From contig CM067356.1 in NCBI GenBank assembly GCA_034190875.2, positions 68,729,970-68,793,969 on the forward strand: a stretch of 64,000 nucleotides of DNA. The letters run 5' to 3'. The notes under the pieces are model-generated. The model saw only the letters and a program-made list of their open reading frames with translations, searched no databases and was not told the origin of the DNA. The position numbers were made by a program, and so were the translations under genes. Positions 12,901 to 20,870 of this stretch are shown here, piece after piece (within the stretch, counting starts at the first letter, position 1; every line of letters begins with the position of its first letter). This DNA comes from Urechis unicinctus (Eukaryota > Annelida > Polychaeta > Xenopneusta > Urechidae).

Positions 12901-15900
12901 AGAATTCTAATGAATGTCATATTTAATTGGAGATTCATACTTATTTGGTGCTCCCGGGGGTTGGCCGTGGATGAAATTGCAGCCTTCTGCCCACGTCTGC
13001 GCATGTCTCGCCAGATCATCGCTCCAGTACTGAAACAACACATGGCCCAGACCAGGCTAACAACAATAAACTGGAATTGACAACGACAACATTATGGGGA
13101 ACGCAACGTGCGTGTAATGGCGAAATTCAACAGTAGCCACAAATATGATTTTGCTAGGATTCAAAAGGGAAAATGATATATGTCGCATAATTAAGGAGAT
13201 GTTTAATTCTTGTTGAACGACAACCGCATTGCTATACCCGTACCGAATCGTACGATAGGTGTTTACCATGAGCCGGTCCATTCTTAATCGGTATACATTA
13301 TTCTTAATAACTAGCTATAGCTTCGTGAGCGGCGTAATCATAGAGTTTATAGAAACATGCCCGTATCATTGTAAATATTGTGTCATCATAGATCATGCAT
13401 ACCAAAGAGAAAACTGTGTTAGTATTAAGGTAAGCAATATATTTGCATCACATTAAACTGTCTGCGCGTATCGAGTTAATCCGTGCGTTTGTAACAATAT
13501 ATGTGTTGGTATAAAGGTAAACATCGAGCTTGATTCTGTGTAATTGTGTGTTAGAAAAAAATGTGCATGTATCAGGGTAAACTGCGCGTTTGTATGAAGC
13601 AGCTGCGTGTTTGCGTCGGTGTAGGCTTAAATCAGGTTAAGCTGTGCGTCAACCTCCGGGACTAGCTCATTTCTATATGTGTTAAATGATTAATCAAGGC
13701 AATCAACATGTGACATGGTGAATGTTTGTATGTGTCAGGGTACGCAACGTGTGTCAGTGTGTGTCATGGTAGACAGTGTATTTATGTGTGTGCGTGTTCT
13801 CATGTGGCAGGGTAAAGAATGTGAATCTGTGTGCGTGTTCCTATGTGTCAGGGTAAACATTGTGAATCTAATATAAACCAGACGAACGACAACTACTAAC
13901 AACCAGGCGAACAATAACTAATAACAACCAGACGAACAATAAATACACACATCCAGACTAATAACCCACAACACAGTCAGATGCACAACACCAAATAGTC
14001 AAACAACCACTACACTCAGTCAGACAAACAACCACTACACACAGCCAGACAAACAGTAGTTCGCACAGTCAGATAATCAATCACTAAACAGCCAGACGAA
14101 CAACCACTAGGCACAGCCAGTCAAACAACCACTACACACATCCAGACGAGCAACAGCTACACACATCCACTCAAACAACCAATACCCACAGCCAGACTAA
14201 CAATAACTATACACAGTCAAACCATCAAATATAAACAGCCAGACGAACGACAACTACACACGTCATACAAACAACCGCTACACACAACGAGATGAACAAC
14301 AACTACACAGTCAGACAAACAAACTATATTCACAGCCAGACAATAAACCAATATACAGCAGGACAAACAACCAATACACACAGCTAAACAAACAACCCCT
14401 ACACACAGTCAGATAAACTACCAATACACACAGCAAGATGAACAACAACTGTGCACAGGCAGATAAACAACCAATATACACAGACAGACAAACAACCACA
14501 GCGCAGAGCCAGAAAAATAACCACTACACACAGCCAGACGAACTACACACAACCACACAAACAATAAATATACACAGTCAGACGAACAACAACTACATAC
14601 AGCTATACAAACAACCACCACACACAACCAGACGAACAACACAGCCGAATAAACAATTACTACCCACAGACAGATAAGCAACTACTACTCACAACCAGAC
14701 AAACAGCTAATACACACAGCAAGATGAACAACCACTGCACACAGCCAGACGATCCACCACAACTCACATCCACATACACAACCATTACACACACCCAGAC
14801 GAACAACCACTAGACCTTGTTCATCGGACACGCTCACCGATACACATTGTTTAACCTGACATATGGGAATAAGTGCACAGATACACATTTTTTACCTGAC
14901 ACGCACACAGATACACATTGTTTTAACCTGACACATGGCAACACATACGCAGAAACACATTGTTTACCCTGACACATACAGGAGCACATACACACAGCAC
15001 ACATTGTTTACCACACACAAAGCAAGACAATCAACCACTACACACAGCCAGACAAACAACATCTACTAACAACAGACGAACAACAACTACTAACAACCAG
15101 ACGAATAACAACTACTAATAACCAGACGAACAATAACTGCTAACAACCAGACGAACAATAAACACACACACATCCACTAACCACAACACCAGTCAGATGC
15201 ACAACCACACTGTCACACAACGTACACACACAGCAAAACAAACAGCAGTTCGCAGTCAGAAAATCAATCACTACACAGCCAGACAGTGACCACAGGCACA
15301 TTCAGTCAAAACAACCAAAGACACAGACCAGACAAGCAACAGCTACACACATCATCTCAAACAAACCACACACACAGCCAGACCAACAAACTACACACAA
15401 TACAAACAACCACACATTCCTAACACAGCACAGACAAACTCAAACACATTGTTTAAACTGACACAACAACATACGAAGCAGACGAACAACTAACAACCGC
15501 TACACACAGCGAGATGAACAACTACTACACAACAGCCAGACAAACAAACTATATTTACAGCCAAACAAACAATACAGATACACACAAACCAATACACACA
15601 GCTAAACACACAACCCCTACACACACAACAGATAAAACGCCAATACACACAGCAAGATGAACAACCCTGCACACAAATAAAGACAAATATACACAGACAA
15701 GACAAACAACCACATAGCACAGCCAGACAAACAACCACTACATCACCCAGACAGACAACCACCACACACAACGTCAAACAATAACTATACACAGTCAGTC
15801 GAACAACAACTACACACAGCTATCACACAACCACTACACTACAGCCAGACGAACACACAGCCGAAGAACACCACAACCACAGACATCAGCAAACTACTAC

Positions 15901-16657
15901 CAACCAGACACAAAGGCACAAACTACACACAGAGAACACCACACACACTTCACAGCCAGACGAACAAACGATGCACACACCATCCACATACACAACCATC
16001 AGCACCAGCACAACGAACAACCACTAGACCTCGTTCACTGGACAGGCACACCGATACACATTGTTTAACCTGAATATGCACAGAAGGTGGACACGCAGAC
16101 AGATACACATTGTTTAACCTGACACATGGCAACACATACGCAGAAACACATTGTTTACCCTGACACATACAGGAGCACATACACAGAAACACATTGTTTA
16201 CCCTGACACACACATGAACACGTACACAGAAACACATTGTTTACCCTGACACACATAGAAACACGTACACAGATGAACATTGTTTGTGTCTGGATCACTG
16301 ACGTAACCTTGCCTCCGTCAAATCGTGACGAATGATAACACGTCAAGTAGACTTCAGAGTAAACAATGGCCAGTATGCATCAGTTACCAAGAGAGTCAGC
16401 TCACCAGTTTATTCATGGCGGTAGCACCAGATATTCGGCGGAAGTGGTTATGAATATCAAGAAGGTGGGTTTTCTCTGTTTCTGACAACACTCTCCCGGT
16501 TACCGCTGACCTCCTCATACGAGCCCTGTCGAGTATCCGCACGTGTTAGTGCGTTCTTGTGCGACACCATATGGTTCATTTGGCTTTGGCCACTGGTCAG
16601 ACGTATGAGGCCTATCACGCATATTGCCGCCAAGCTTGTTGCGGTCATGTTTGTCAC
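8040..16657 (-). CDS. Membrane-anchored CAP-domain protein with IPT/TIG repeats (11 exons)
   Basis: Spliced minus-strand gene. Exons are 16657-16405, 13029-12941, 12761-12602, 12454-12342, 11967-11879, 11639-11556, 10605-10416, 10296-10179, 9615-9328, 9041-8883 and 8309-8040. Every intron has GT-AG ends and all phases agree, giving about 603 residues. Order: signal peptide, CAP domain (exons 1-5), Cys-rich piece (exon 6), plexin/MET-like IPT repeats (exons 7-11), one transmembrane helix and a roughly 33-residue tail ending at TGA 8040. CAP proteins are usually secreted; IPT repeats form stalks of plexins and MET-like receptors. A cell-surface receptor or tethered secreted-type protein is inferred; its ligand is unknown. 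Oddity: within exon 1 the signal-peptide frame and the CAP frame differ by one base. A decayed inverted copy lies at 3144-4725. The gene identity is confident at domain level; no symbol is recognised. Confidence 0.75.
8883..9041 (-). CDS. Exon 10: last IPT repeat
   Basis: Acceptor GTGGCAG|GGT and donor GTG|GTAATA; 53 codons. With exon 9 it forms LTTIHGEWLNLG, and it continues YNISVGHRGVCVVSS...IRCRPE, matching the middle of IPT repeats (y.v.VG...C.V.s...i.C.pP). It ends QRVV and joins exon 11 as RVVVRVGQLVF, a normal plexin-type end of repeat. Confidence 0.75.
9040..9165. repeat. Degenerate 22-27-bp tandem units
   Basis: Successive units of the kind gatacaaactcatagttacc / aaacacacagtttaccacgg. 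Related units occur at 2480-2720, 13440-13870, 14840-15010 and 16040-16290. The array abuts the acceptor of exon 10. Confidence 0.5.
9328..9615 (-). CDS. Exon 9: IPT repeat end with RRKR site, start of next repeat
   Basis: 96 codons, phase 0 at both ends; acceptor GTGAAG|GGG (weak) and donor CAT|GTATGC. It continues the IPT repeat as GPCESYSRGFKCTSPKI, then an insertion NNTSRRKRQ, then the closing strand with ELDGATF and PNVYTFDPLE, and opens the next repeat (RSLTTIH). RRKR at 9526-9537 fits a furin-type convertase site. Confidence 0.75.
9703..10076. mobile_element. MITE-like element with GGCCCGTAGCCA inverted ends
   Basis: Left end ggcccgtagcca followed by a G-run; right end C-run, then tggctacgggcc. 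These make a perfect 12-bp terminal inverted repeat. The core is an AT microsatellite (9788-9940) plus a duplicated caggagaaaggtcc motif (about 9981 and 10024). It lies in intron 8. Similar GTAGCCA-ended non-autonomous DNA transposons are common in invertebrates. Superfamily and target duplication were not resolved. Confidence 0.55.
10179..10296 (-). CDS. Exon 8: IPT/TIG repeat, first half
   Basis: Acceptor TTTTTCCAG|A and donor GGC|GTGAGT. Joined to exon 7 it gives ILGGGTMVTVSGRNFDAV, the classic G-G-T-x-V-T-V-x-G-x-N-F-D opening of an IPT domain of the plexin/MET class. It ends VTVFKG in phase 0. Confidence 0.8.
10416..10605 (-). CDS. Exon 7: end of an IPT-like domain and start of the next
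   Basis: Acceptor CTTCAG|CG and donor TTAGG|GTAAAT; 62 full codons. It reads FQAPPIPQH ... CDLGMTFAFYDDPSI, which resembles the closing strand of plexin IPT repeats (C.AP.IP ... F.YYDDP.I), then STIL leading into GGG of exon 8. A second possible acceptor 13 bases in (GTGACAG|GTTGG) is out of phase with exon 6. Confidence 0.65.
10593..10985 (+). other. Open frame antisense to intron 6, copy 2
   Basis: Plus-strand frame homologous to the minus frame at 3880-4398. The matching part is open for about 88 codons to a TAA at 10855. It overlaps the start of exon 7 on the other strand. Function unknown. Confidence 0.25.
11556..11639 (-). CDS. Exon 6: Cys-rich linker
   Basis: Acceptor GTGACAG|GG and donor TCCG|GTACGT; 84 bases, phase-compatible with both neighbours. 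It reads W-MCYRCYVSGYNCTRC, with six cysteines including one near the end. It resembles a small disulphide-bonded hinge or PSI-like piece, but I do not recognise a named domain. The reading frame continues open upstream of the acceptor, so the exact start is less certain than for the other exons. Confidence 0.55.
11879..11967 (-). CDS. Exon 5: end of CAP domain
   Basis: Acceptor TTTAG|A and donor T|GTGAGT. It begins GNVRGQPPFVRGAAC and then reads SGC...C.NGLCD, the usual C-terminal Cys pattern after the second CAP signature. Phase fits exons 4 and 6. Confidence 0.8.
12342..12454 (-). CDS. Exon 4: CAP signatures 1 and 2
   Basis: Acceptor TTACAG|ATG and donor AGC|GTAAGT; 37 codons plus two bases. 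Joined to exon 3 it gives GHYTAMVWATT, a full match to CRISP signature 1. Its end YVVCNYSPA joins exon 5 to complete signature 2 (Y-V-x-C-N-Y-x-P-x-G-N-V). This is the strongest evidence for the family. Confidence 0.85.
12602..12761 (-). CDS. Exon 3: CAP domain core
   Basis: Acceptor ATCAG|T and donor GCG|GTAAAT; one base completes the previous codon and 53 codons follow. It holds NQNLYG (family consensus GENLY), the W-x-x-E of the cavity in RWYDE, a cysteine, and CGHYTA, which starts CAP signature 1. Two N-glycosylation sequons (NLT) are present. The glutamate normally found in GENL is glutamine here. Confidence 0.8.
12941..13029 (-). CDS. Exon 2: CAP domain, second helix
   Basis: Acceptor TTTCAG|TAC and donor AA|GTATGA give 29 codons plus two bases. 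The product begins YWSDDLARHAQTWAEGC and continues NFIHGQPP, a standard CAP stretch (W.d.LA..AQ.WA..C.F.H) that includes the first cavity histidine. Confidence 0.8.
13030..13859. other. Intron 1, unique part
   Basis: Inverse of 2401-3143, with diverged gtttaccctgatac units from 13440 on. Nothing else seen. Confidence 0.4.
13860..15020. repeat. CA-rich minisatellite in intron 1, copy 1
   Basis: Units cagccagacgaacaaccacta plus cacaca, the inverse of the 140-2400 array. It ends in acacattgtttaccctgacaca units at 14840-15010. Confidence 0.8.
15021..16300. repeat. CA-rich minisatellite in intron 1, copy 2
   Basis: Repeats the order of 13860-15020, including the closing acacattgtttaccctgacaca block (16040-16290). 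The whole array has therefore been duplicated head-to-tail by about 1.2 kb. Many single-base indels compared with copy 1. Confidence 0.7.
16405..16657 (-). CDS. Exon 1: signal peptide and first CAP helix
   Basis: The ATG at 16657 opens a frame with a typical signal peptide: short N-region, hydrophobic core LAAICVIGL, then small residues before QSQ. From about 16500 to 16405 a second frame, shifted by one base, reads EKTHLLDIHNHFRR...AMNKL, the usual start of a CAP domain (helix 1 with HN..R). It ends at donor CTG|GTGAGC in phase 0, which fits exon 2. The shift means a one-base insertion, a sequencing error or an unseen small intron near 16475-16500; the available AG/GT pairs would give introns of only 22-43 bases. 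Confidence 0.6.
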
Positions 16658-17044
16658 GGACGTTTTCTCACGCGATACAACACCACTCTTTTCCTATGAT
16701 ACTGCGCTCCTAGCAAAAGGTACGTCTCTACCAATCTAGCAAGAGCTTTTTTCTGTGTCGAGAAGGCGTTACCCTAAATGTGCGCACTCTTCGCTGACTA
16801 TTTGAATAGCACGGGTTTCAGATATCTTCGCGTTAAATCTGGCAAGCATTCATGCGTTACAGACATTCGTCAAAGAAACTCAAATATCGTTTTTTGTTCC
16901 TCGCATAAGAGGATTCACATAAGAAGCATACTCGCGTAGTAGTATAGAGTGTGGCGGTTCTGGCGCACGTTCCCTCATCTGCACTACACCACTAATTACA
17001 GCTTACTCAGGCAGAGTCGGCCCTAATTCCGCTAAAATTAGTGT
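16658..17044. other. Upstream flank of the CAP-IPT gene
   Basis: Between the start of exon 1 and the Polinton-like remnant. It should contain the promoter of the minus-strand gene, but I see no distinctive TATA or initiator element. Confidence 0.3.
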
Positions 17045-17275
17045 ACATGTTAACTAGTGTGTCCATAAGCTAAAGTATGGACTCCATTCGAATATATCCA
17101 TCGTTTTGAGTCAAACAAGAGACCTTGTTGACCTGTAACCTACATATCTTGTGACCATCACGGCGTAGCATGTTCTTTCCATGACGGAACTGATTCTTTG
17201 CGAACAGAGACTTCATGTACTCTTCATGGCGTAGGTGTCTCTTAACCACAACCTTCTTCACTCCCTTTGTCTTTT
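17045..17275 (-). pseudogene. Polinton/Maverick-type DNA polymerase B, C-terminal fragment
   Basis: The minus frame begins KGVKKVVVKRHL and carries a basic linker, then an N-x-x-R-x-x-x-H-K segment and VNKVS. A one-base shift near 17109-17122 moves the rest, with DSKRW, then HTLAYGH, into the next frame. This is the characteristic end of protein-primed B-family polymerases of Polinton-like elements. Only the tail survives, and the catalytic domains are absent here. It is an inactive relic. Confidence 0.6.
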
Positions 17276-17689
17276 AATATCGCCTTTGTCAGACATCACA
17301 AAGTCGCGGGATAAGATCTCCATAAGATCATATTTCTTAAACTGCAGATCTCTCTAAATATTCTTCCAGTTTTCAAAATCATCCACAAGATCTCTCATAA
17401 TACTCTTCAGGTCTTCCATGTCACCCACAAGATCTCTAAGCTTGTACTCCAGTTCTATTTTCGTCTCTCAGATAATCTAGATCTTACTTCATCTCTTTAC
17501 ACAACCTTCAAATTCAGCAATACGCTATTTGGTGTTTATTTCTATACCTTATGCTCTCGTTTATTCAATAGATTGCTATATACAGTGTGTAAATGTCTGC
17601 GCAATTAAATATCATTCTGTGCATTGAGGTGGGTCAATATTATTCCGCCGAGTGGTTAAGAACCACCCCATCTATTATCTTCCAATGCC

Positions 17690-18145
17690 TCGTATTTTCC
17701 GCATTTGATCGGCGCGTTGTTTTCATCGATTGAAACAGTCTGGTATGCATTCACAAGTTTGGCTTTAATTTCCGCCCTCATTTGAGTATATTAAAGTTAA
17801 TACTCATGACCCGAGATATAATCATCTTCAAATGCGGTCTATACAATTTTATCAATGGTATTCAATTGGCTATGCTCTAGAAGGCTGATCTGATAATGTT
17901 TTGTCACCTTGATGGTCAGTCGACAACTGATAAATTTTCCAGTGATTCCAAATAGCCCACAAGCGACCCCAGTAGCACCCAACACAGTGGCAATAGGAAT
18001 GGCAACCACTGTATACATTACACCTCCGCCACTTGTGCCAAGACACATACCAACAATAACTAAAGCAATGTCTACTGCATTCAGGGAGTTCACTGCACGC
18101 CTATATTACTTGTACAATATTTTTCAATATCTTTCTCAAGGTATT
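17690..18145 (-). pseudogene. Polinton-associated hydrophobic accessory protein, broken
   Basis: Minus frame with an N-terminal coiled start (YLEKDIEKY), a shift near 18070-18090, then SLNAVDIALVIVGMCLG and a Gly/Ala-rich pair of hydrophobic helices ending GKFIS. It continues through stops to MRAEIKAKL near 17770. I recognise this layout from proteins found beside polymerase B in invertebrate Polinton-like loci. Role unknown. Stops and shifts make it non-functional. Confidence 0.45.
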
Positions 18146-18407
18146 GCTTCTTGAGACTGGTCTCATTCAACCATTTGGAATGCCTTGGACTATCAGGGTA
18201 TAACGGTGCCGTTGGTTGTTGTTTCGTACTGTATTTTAAAGTAAGTCTACAAGTGAAAATCAACTAGGAATGATCCTACAGAACAAGTACCCGTTCTGTT
18301 TGGAGTGGTTGTATTAAAATAATGACGTTACCATGTTCCAGTTGTAAAGGTTGGTCTAAATGTATTACAGCAGCTCGTTGGCCAGCAGGCTTGTGTATTT
18401 CTATCGA

Positions 18408-18935
18408 TTAATCTATACCATTTATAATAGGAACGACTACTATAGCACCAGATTTGGCGACCACATAAGAAAGCAACCCCATTCCATTAATCTTACAATT
18501 TGATAACATGGTATAACCACAGCTTGTGTCTAATGAGGTCCCTGGCCCCATCACCAAACGATCACTAGCAATGTTCGTGGTAATTACATCACCGAAAGAG
18601 CCACCCTCAGATCCAACAAATTCAAGAAGTGTAGTGGGCGCACCACCTAGCATGTTGTGCGTGTTACTGCCTTGATCGAGGTGGACATAAGGTGTGTTTA
18701 AGATGCTAAAGTTGATGAGCCGGTCACCTATGTAAGTACCTAAAGGTATCCACCGCCTACCGAGGCCATCATCAAGACCAACATTGTTGACACTCCGTCT
18801 GATATGAACACAGCCCTGTTGTCCTGAACTGTTAGGGTAATTACCTCATTTACAACTTCAACCTGGAAACTGAGACCATGGGGTGTAATCTGCTGCTCAA
18901 GATAGCTGAAACATCGCAGGCTAGGTTTTAATGGG
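18408..18935 (-). pseudogene. Possible Polinton structural-type protein, broken
   Basis: Two minus-strand open stretches in different frames. About 18935-18740 contains FSYLEQQITPHG and ITLTVQDNRAVFISDG. About 18740-18408 contains YVHLDQGSNTHNML, TTLLEFVG and a closing AIVVVPIING. The order (ligand-like beta segment, then a Y-V-x-L-D block) resembles minor-capsid or penton-like products of Polintons. The assignment is tentative and rests partly on the neighbours. Confidence 0.35.
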
Positions 18936-19221
18936 GCAATTTTTCCTCTTCCTACATGACTTGACTGTTATAGAACACTCTCCTTTGATTCGAGATTGTA
19001 CCAGCCCACGGTATACGTGATTGACATTGGGCCAACACATAGATCCCCTACAGTGTTTTTTAATAGGATTTTTCAGGCTCACAGCCTCACCGCGGTGAAC
19101 ATAAGACGGAGTACGGTAAACATAAATACACAAGCCTTCAGATTTAATAGAAATTCCACACATAAAACAGACTCGCTGTACCCGCCCAAAGCAGAGGGTT
19201 CAACAAAACTAAGCATTCAAG

Positions 19222-19587
19222 TTGTTCACAGCGGCAGACTTTCCTGAGGGTTTAAGTTGCTACGTAATGCCACCGGTAACTGTGGATAAGATAGTGCTGG
19301 CCTGGGCGATGCAGATCTTGCGGAATCAATCAAATATTACAGTGTGGTGTGCAACCTGTAGCGTGTCATTCCACCATCACCTTAAGGTTGAGGATCCCCT
19401 CGTCCAAGCTCTCTACACCTTTCACGTTTATAACACAGTGCGGGGCCTACTGGCAGAACTACAAGCGCCTCTTCTGAGAATCATGCGTATGACCCCCATA
19501 ACATTCATTACGATCAATGGATACGTGAGAGACTCTGTAGTGTGTTTGGTGTTCAGCCATGGACCACGGACTGAAGGCAGCTGTTGA
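19222..19587 (+). other. Unassigned 121-codon open frame
   Basis: Plus-strand frame with LQAPLLRIMRM. It lies opposite the strand of the adjoining Polinton-like pieces, with no splice or promoter evidence. It could be chance, or an inverted fragment of the same element. Confidence 0.15.
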
Positions 19588-19839
19588 TAATGGTAGCCTC
19601 GGGTTGCTATATGCGCACGATGCGTATGTTTATTGAGAGCGTCGTCAAGGATGTCAGTCGAGACGTCCGTTATGACACTGCGCTGATGGCTTTTGAGGCG
19701 GAAAATTCAAAAACGCCAGGGTTTGCCCACGCGAACAACCTACCATCATTTCAGGAGCAAATTGGTTCTACACCTAGCACAAGGCAAACGAGGCCTGGAG
19801 GCTTAGTCGTCCTTTGGCTCGCTACGTAGTAGGTCAAGG

Positions 19840-20090
19840 AGCATCAGGAGGATAACTCCCCCGCGGTCCAGACATGTCCTGCCATCCCACCAGCCACCTT
19901 TGCAGCGGTACTGAGTAGCCGTAGCGTGATGAGTTCAATGATCCCTGAAAAGGCAGTTGCTGCCTGACCAGCTAGACCCTTTAGGAGGTTTGCCAATGGG
20001 GTCCACCTGCCAGAGCAAGTACCAGGACTGAGATTATCCTTCCAATTGTTGTGAGGATGGAGGCCGGCTTAAGAAGAGGAGGTCTAAGAT
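19840..20090 (-). pseudogene. Ala/Gly-rich hydrophobic fragment next to Polinton remnant
   Basis: Minus strand reads ANLLKGLAGQAATAFSG and then a second hydrophobic run, preceded in another frame by IGRIISVLVLALAG. Composition resembles small core proteins of Polintons, but this is weak. Frame broken. Confidence 0.2.
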
Positions 20091-20171
20091 TTTAGTTCAA
20101 TAACTTTCCGACATTAGTTGAGAAAGTCTAAATCATAAGTATTGGAAATCTCAGACGCCAGCATGGGACCC

Positions 20172-20488
20172 CTTGGAAGATAAAAGAGAAAGTATTAGGA
20201 GGTGGCAGCAGAAGTCTCAGACCATAAAAGAGAAAGTTTCAGGAGTTGGCAACAGAAGTCTCGGACGATAAAAGAGAAAGTTTCAGGAATTGGCAACAGA
20301 AGTCTCGGACGATAAAAGAGAAAGTTTCAGGAGGTGGCGGCTTAAGTCTCAGACGATAAGAGAGAAACTTTCAGGAGTTGGCAGCATAAGCCTCAGTCGC
20401 TAAAAGAGAAAGTTTCAGTAGGTGGCAGCAGAAGTCTAAGACGATAAAATAGAAGGTTTCACTAGGTGGCAATAGAAGTCTTAGACGA
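20172..20488. repeat. 44-bp minisatellite, about 7 copies
   Basis: Unit acgataaaagagaaagtttc, then aggaattggcaacagaagtctcgg; copies differ at 2-8 positions. Confidence 0.9.
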
Positions 20489-20591
20489 TGGTAGCAGGAA
20501 AATCTGACTTTGGTTTAGGAAATCCCTGACGTCATTACTGGAAGTGTCAGACTTCTATGAGAGTCAGACGTTGGCAGAGGTTGGTTCGGAC

Positions 20592-20870
20592 GTTGGTAGC
20601 GGTAGGCTCATACGTAAGAAGAGAGAGGCTTAGGCGTTGGTAGTGGTAGGTCCGACGTTGGTAGCGGTAGGCTCATACGTAAGAAGAGAGAGGCTTAGGC
20701 GTTGGTAGAGGTAGGTCCGACGTTGGTAGCGGTAGGCTCATACATAAGAAGAGAGAGGCTCAGGCGTTGGTAGAGGTAGGTCCGACGTTGGTAGCGGTAG
20801 GCTCATACGTAAGAAGAGAGAGGCTTAGGCGTTGGTAGAGGTAGGTCCGACGTTGATAGCGTTAGGCTCA
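20592..20870. repeat. 65-bp minisatellite, 4.3 copies
   Basis: Copies start at 20592, 20657, 20722 and 20787, with a partial at 20852. The unit begins gttggtagcggtaggctcat and ends gaggtaggtccgac. Copies are nearly identical, so expansion is recent. Confidence 0.95.

Larger units (their letters stand above)
7181..16160. repeat. Right arm of the inverted duplication (carries the intact gene)
   Basis: Partner of 1-5532 in opposite orientation. It is longer because it keeps exons 4-6 and 8-10, holds a MITE, and has an internal 1.2-kb duplication of the minisatellite. Confidence 0.8.

Noticed and set aside
13860..16240. Open frames in the CA-rich array
   Set aside because: Same minisatellite in inverse; the sequence is intron 1.
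19222..19587. Assigning this frame as a Polinton capsid protein
   Set aside because: Opposite strand to the other pieces, and the resemblance is limited to one short motif.
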